A stretch of DNA of 64,000 bases from Bacillus sp. X1(2014) (GTDB taxonomy: Bacteria > Bacillota > Bacilli > Bacillales_B > DSM-18226): positions 186,001-250,000 of the forward strand of contig NZ_VEED01000002.1 of NCBI RefSeq assembly GCF_007678255.1, read 5' to 3'. Below, one piece after another: positions 61,312-64,000 of this stretch. Every line of letters begins with the position of its first letter. Position 1 is the stretch's first letter. Both the position numbers and the translations under genes were made by a program. The notes beneath the pieces were generated by a model that saw nothing but the letters and a program-made list of their open reading frames with translations, was not told the DNA's origin and searched no databases.

Positions 61312-62349
61312 TTAAACCACCAATATTTCTGATAGTTTTTTTGCGTAGTCGATGACAAATTTTTCAATTTTCTTTGTATCGTCTGGGTGAAACATATGCC
61401 CAGAATTCTCATACCAAACCAATTCTTTTCCATGCGGGGCATCGAGTTTATTAAAATATTGCTCAACAGGTCTTCCGTCAACATGAACATCTTTTGCCCC
61501 GTGTAAAAAGGCCAGAGGGACTTCTAACCTTTTTGTTTTTTTAAAATCAACCTGTGCAAAATCCTCCACTAATTCTTGGGTATAGGTTAATTTGTAAGAA
61601 CTATAAAGTGTATGGAAGATTTCTTTCATAGAGTATTCTGAGCTATTTAAGAAAAGTTTTAAACTGCCAAGCATCCCTGGATGCTTCACTGTTTCACTTT
61701 CATAAACCATCGAATTATATTTTATCAGGGGCCTGCGAAAATCGGTCCATTGTTTCAATAACAGATATGGCGGGCGGCCTAGTTTTTCTAATTTCTTAAG
61801 TGTTTTCCCATCCTTGGCTTTCTCGGCTTTAGCTCTTAGCCATTCAAAACAAATCTGATCATTTTCCTGCCAATTAATAATTTGCGATATGCCGAAATAA
61901 GCATGAAGTTTTTCTGGGTATCTGGATGCGATTGATAAACCGATTATCGTTCCCCAAGAATGACCTGCTAAATATACCTTTTCTTTCTTAAAACGACTTC
62001 TTAAGATATCGATTAAATCATGGCAATCATAAATATATTGTTCGACCCGAAAAGACTCTTTGGGTGTATTGGTAAGATAGGTTTTCCCTGCTCCCCGTTG
62101 GTCCCAAAACACTACCACAAAATGTTTAACAAGCTCCTTTGTAGAAATGGAAACAGCATAATCCTGACCTCGTGAAACAACGCCCGGAACCGGCATACAG
62201 GGGCCGCCATGAATAAATAACAACAAGGGCTTTGTTACATCATTGCCCTGGATCAGAACAGAGTGCTCTACTCCACCCAGGTTTATCTTATCAACCAAAT
62301 CAATACCTTCATCAGCAATCGTAAACTCTCGCTTCGAAAACAACCCCAA
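61312..62349 (-). CDS. Alpha/beta hydrolase, proline iminopeptidase-like
   Basis: This 345-residue S33-family-like hydrolase has LLFIHGGPCMP (the HGGP oxyanion motif of prolyl aminopeptidases), VVFWDQRGAGKT, the nucleophile elbow GHSWG, Asp in AKDVHVDGRP and His in SGHMFHPDD. Peptidase or ester substrates are both possible. The start appears to be TTG 62349 behind GGGGGG. Confidence 0.85.
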   Translation of the reverse strand: MGLFSKREFTIADEGIDLVDKINLGGVEHSVLIQGNDVTKPLLLFIHGGPCMPVPGVVSRGQDYAVSISTKELVKHFVVVFWDQRGAGKTYLTNTPKESFRVEQYIYDCHDLIDILRSRFKKEKVYLAGHSWGTIIGLSIASRYPEKLHAYFGISQIINWQENDQICFEWLRAKAEKAKDGKTLKKLEKLGRPPYLLLKQWTDFRRPLIKYNSMVYESETVKHPGMLGSLKLFLNSSEYSMKEIFHTLYSSYKLTYTQELVEDFAQVDFKKTKRLEVPLAFLHGAKDVHVDGRPVEQYFNKLDAPHGKELVWYENSGHMFHPDDTKKIEKFVIDYAKKLSEILVV

Positions 62350-62405
62350 AATTCAAGCCCCCCCTCTTAACTTGTAGTAAACTGCACTTGTTATCAGACA
62401 CCATG

Positions 62406-63404
62406 TTAATGTTTCAGAATCAGAGCTTGGAAAGCTGCTGATGTCCTTACTTCAATGGTTAATGAGCCTTTTTTGTAGATGGATTTGATGAGAAATGGTG
62501 CGCCTGTTGTGTTCTGAAATTTGAAGTCTGGTCCGCCATAGGAGACGGTGGCATCTCTGCCAGCAGGGACATAACCAACTGACAAGGAATGGTGATGTTT
62601 TTCAATATAACTAACCCCCAATTGGTCCACTGAATTAAATAAAGTGGAGGAAGTCTGACAAATCCCACCGCCAATTCCGTCGACTAGTTTTTTATTCACA
62701 ATTTCCTTTGCTTTTTGATATCCGTGTGCGGCATCACTTGGCCCAACTGTCGTGTTAAAGGAGAAAATATCCCCGGCGCCAACAATGACATTATCGATCG
62801 CATCTGCTGACAGTTTAATATTTTTTGATCGGCCCACTACCCCACTGTTAAATCTGGTGGTATAGGTTGCAACGACCACTTCTCCTAATCGCTTCACATC
62901 TTCTGGTTTATACCCGCTCTCGGTCACATAAAGAGGCAGTTCCACATCGCCTCCCGCTGCTGATGCAGTTAACACCTTTTCAACCAACTCGGATTCTTCT
63001 AAAATAATTCTTGGTTTCCCTTTTATGATTTGACCGTTTGTGTCGATCTTATCGAGGACCATTCGTTGGTCATAGCCAGGGTTAGTTTTCGTTCCTCTTG
63101 CCAACTCCTTTGCCCACTTCTCTATTTCCTTTTTATATGCATCGTTATTAGTTCCAAATCCCAGGTCAACTGGCAGAAAGCTTTTGATAATCGATTTCGT
63201 ATTGGGGTCAATAACATTGACCGTAATGGGTTTAGGTTCTTCTTCCTTTTGAGATTCTCCTTGCGGTGTTTGGATTGGATTTTGCTTTGGTGCCGTAACT
63301 TTTTCTTCCACCGCCTTTTCTTTCACGGATGTTTCTGTACAACCGGCCAATCCTAAAAAACTACAACTGATTAAAACTGTAATGAACCACGAGCGTTTTT
63401 TCAT
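62406..63404 (-). CDS. VanW-family lipoprotein
   Basis: This 332-residue lipoprotein has lipobox LAGC (Cys about residue 22) and a Lys/Pro/Glu-rich linker. The VanW domain spans about 185-320: FSFNTTVGPSDAAHGYQKAKEIV, GGGICQTSSTLFNSV, and VGYVPAGRDATVSYGGPDFKFQN. VanW proteins are found at the envelope of Gram-positives, some in vancomycin-resistance clusters, with unknown biochemical role; no van genes are near. ATG after GGGGAA. Confidence 0.88.
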   Translation of the reverse strand: MKKRSWFITVLISCSFLGLAGCTETSVKEKAVEEKVTAPKQNPIQTPQGESQKEEEPKPITVNVIDPNTKSIIKSFLPVDLGFGTNNDAYKKEIEKWAKELARGTKTNPGYDQRMVLDKIDTNGQIIKGKPRIILEESELVEKVLTASAAGGDVELPLYVTESGYKPEDVKRLGEVVVATYTTRFNSGVVGRSKNIKLSADAIDNVIVGAGDIFSFNTTVGPSDAAHGYQKAKEIVNKKLVDGIGGGICQTSSTLFNSVDQLGVSYIEKHHHSLSVGYVPAGRDATVSYGGPDFKFQNTTGAPFLIKSIYKKGSLTIEVRTSAAFQALILKH

Positions 63405-63522
63405 TTCCCCAACCTCTTATCCTATATTTTCATGTATGATCTTGGACTTCCAAATGAAGTCCATTCATTCTCCGATTTTATTCGCGGCAACATGTCAATA
63501 TGATTGATAAGTGTTTTTAAAT

Positions 63523-63548
63523 GTAAAAAAGCCCCTTAATTAGGAGCT
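63523..63548 (-). terminator. Terminator of the formate/nitrite transporter gene
   Basis: AAGCTCCT and AGGGGCTT pair on the minus strand around AATTA, with one mismatch, then TTTTTT. Confidence 0.75.
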
Positions 63549-63587
63549 TATTAACTAAATATAATGTTTTTTCTATATATCTGCGGT

Positions 63588-64000
63588 TTATCTTATATTA
63601 CTTTTCACTATAGGATGAATCACTTTTGGTTCAGAAAAAGTAAGTTCCTGTTTCTTATAGGCATGCCAATAGGCCATAGCAATAAATATCGATCCGCCCA
63701 CCGCATTTCCAAGAAAAACAGGGATAAAATTTTCTATATAGGCTAACCAGGTAAAATGTCCTGCAAATATCGCGGCAGGAATCACAAACATATTAGCTAC
63801 CACGTGTTGAAAACCAATCGCGACAAAAGCCATCGTCGGAAACCAAATACCGGTAATTTTTCCGACCATATCATTGGCACCATATGAAAGCCATACAGCC
63901 GCAGCAACGAGCCAATTACAGCCTATCCCCGAAATGAAGGCTTGGAGAAAATTGGCTTCTAATTTATGGTCAGCGATACTAATGGTTTTTTCCAAAAATG
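63588..64000 (-). CDS. Formate/nitrite transporter family protein, C-terminal part
   Basis: This is the C-terminal half or more of an FNT-family pentameric channel. GIGCNWLVAAAVWLSYGANDM, AIGFQHVVANMFVIPAA and FLGNAVGGSIFIAMAYW are the family signatures. The gene runs off the right edge of the window, so its start is not seen; the residue at 63995 is an internal Met and not a proven start. Members carry formate, nitrite or hydrosulfide. The C-terminus is short. Confidence 0.88.
   Translation of the reverse strand, partial: FLEKTISIADHKLEANFLQAFISGIGCNWLVAAAVWLSYGANDMVGKITGIWFPTMAFVAIGFQHVVANMFVIPAAIFAGHFTWLAYIENFIPVFLGNAVGGSIFIAMAYWHAYKKQELTFSEPKVIHPIVKSNIR

Noticed and set aside
62406..63404. 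Vancomycin resistance locus
   Set aside because: Only a VanW-domain lipoprotein is present; vanHAX, VanRS or similar genes are absent and VanW proteins are common without resistance.

Overview
The window looks like the chromosome of a low-GC, spore-forming member of the Bacillaceae, close to Bacillus or Neobacillus. Evidence: a gerA-type spore germination operon, strong AGGAGG ribosome binding sites with some TTG and GTG starts, a T-box in front of proBA, split FeoB, LrgAB, cre-like catabolite sites, and a palindromic interspersed repeat of a kind common in Bacillus genomes. I see no phage, insertion sequence, CRISPR array or rRNA operon. Genus assignment is inference from content only.

Layout. 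0-5.9 kb: a small secreted protein, a quinone-stress-like cluster (esterase, DoxX, ring-cleavage dioxygenase), an alpha/beta hydrolase, small conserved proteins and an LCP-family lipoprotein. 6.1-9.8 kb: gerA/gerB/gerC germinant receptor operon, followed by an unusual tRNA-like gene. 10-12.3 kb: feoA plus FeoB encoded as two overlapping genes. 12.5-24.1 kb: a nuclease-helicase, proBA with T-box leader, a SatD/DUF3307 pair with a clear promoter-operator, a UPF1-like helicase, an acidic repeat protein and a small Xre regulator.

24.3-31.8 kb (minus strand) is a complete bacterial microcompartment (BMC) operon: a SorC/DeoR regulator, PduL, a flavoprotein-like protein, three BMC-P (EutN/CcmL) and two BMC-H shell proteins, an acylating aldehyde dehydrogenase, triosephosphate isomerase, an RpiB homologue and deoxyribose-phosphate aldolase. 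The gene set fits the sugar-phosphate-utilising (SPU) class of BMC. 32.1-41.6 kb (minus strand) holds reductive pyrimidine catabolism (PreT, PreA, dihydropyrimidinase, omega-aminotransferase, malonate/methylmalonate-semialdehyde dehydrogenase, PucR regulator). The two loci could together degrade both halves of a pyrimidine deoxynucleoside: the base by the reductive pathway, the deoxyribose 5-phosphate in the shell. Both promoter regions carry near-consensus cre sites.

42-51 kb: a stand-alone HemD-like protein, a NAD(P)-binding protein, a small unknown protein next to a 51/52-bp tandem repeat array, a BtuF-like protein without signal peptide, a DHA2 exporter with divergent TetR regulator, LrgAB and a thioesterase. 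51.4-57.5 kb: oligoendopeptidase F, then a class I ribonucleotide reductase operon (alpha, beta, flavodoxin) behind a cobalamin riboswitch and terminator. 57.6-64 kb: a membrane protein, a secreted 5'-nucleotidase-type phosphatase, an aminopeptidase-like hydrolase, a VanW lipoprotein and the 3' part of a formate/nitrite transporter gene cut by the window edge.

The points most worth following are the BMC (an RpiB homologue lacking the catalytic Cys, a DeoC with altered phosphate-site residues, a dual-start shell protein), the tRNA-like gene, the B12-controlled reductase, the SatD promoter-operator and the inverted-repeat element inside the proB leader.
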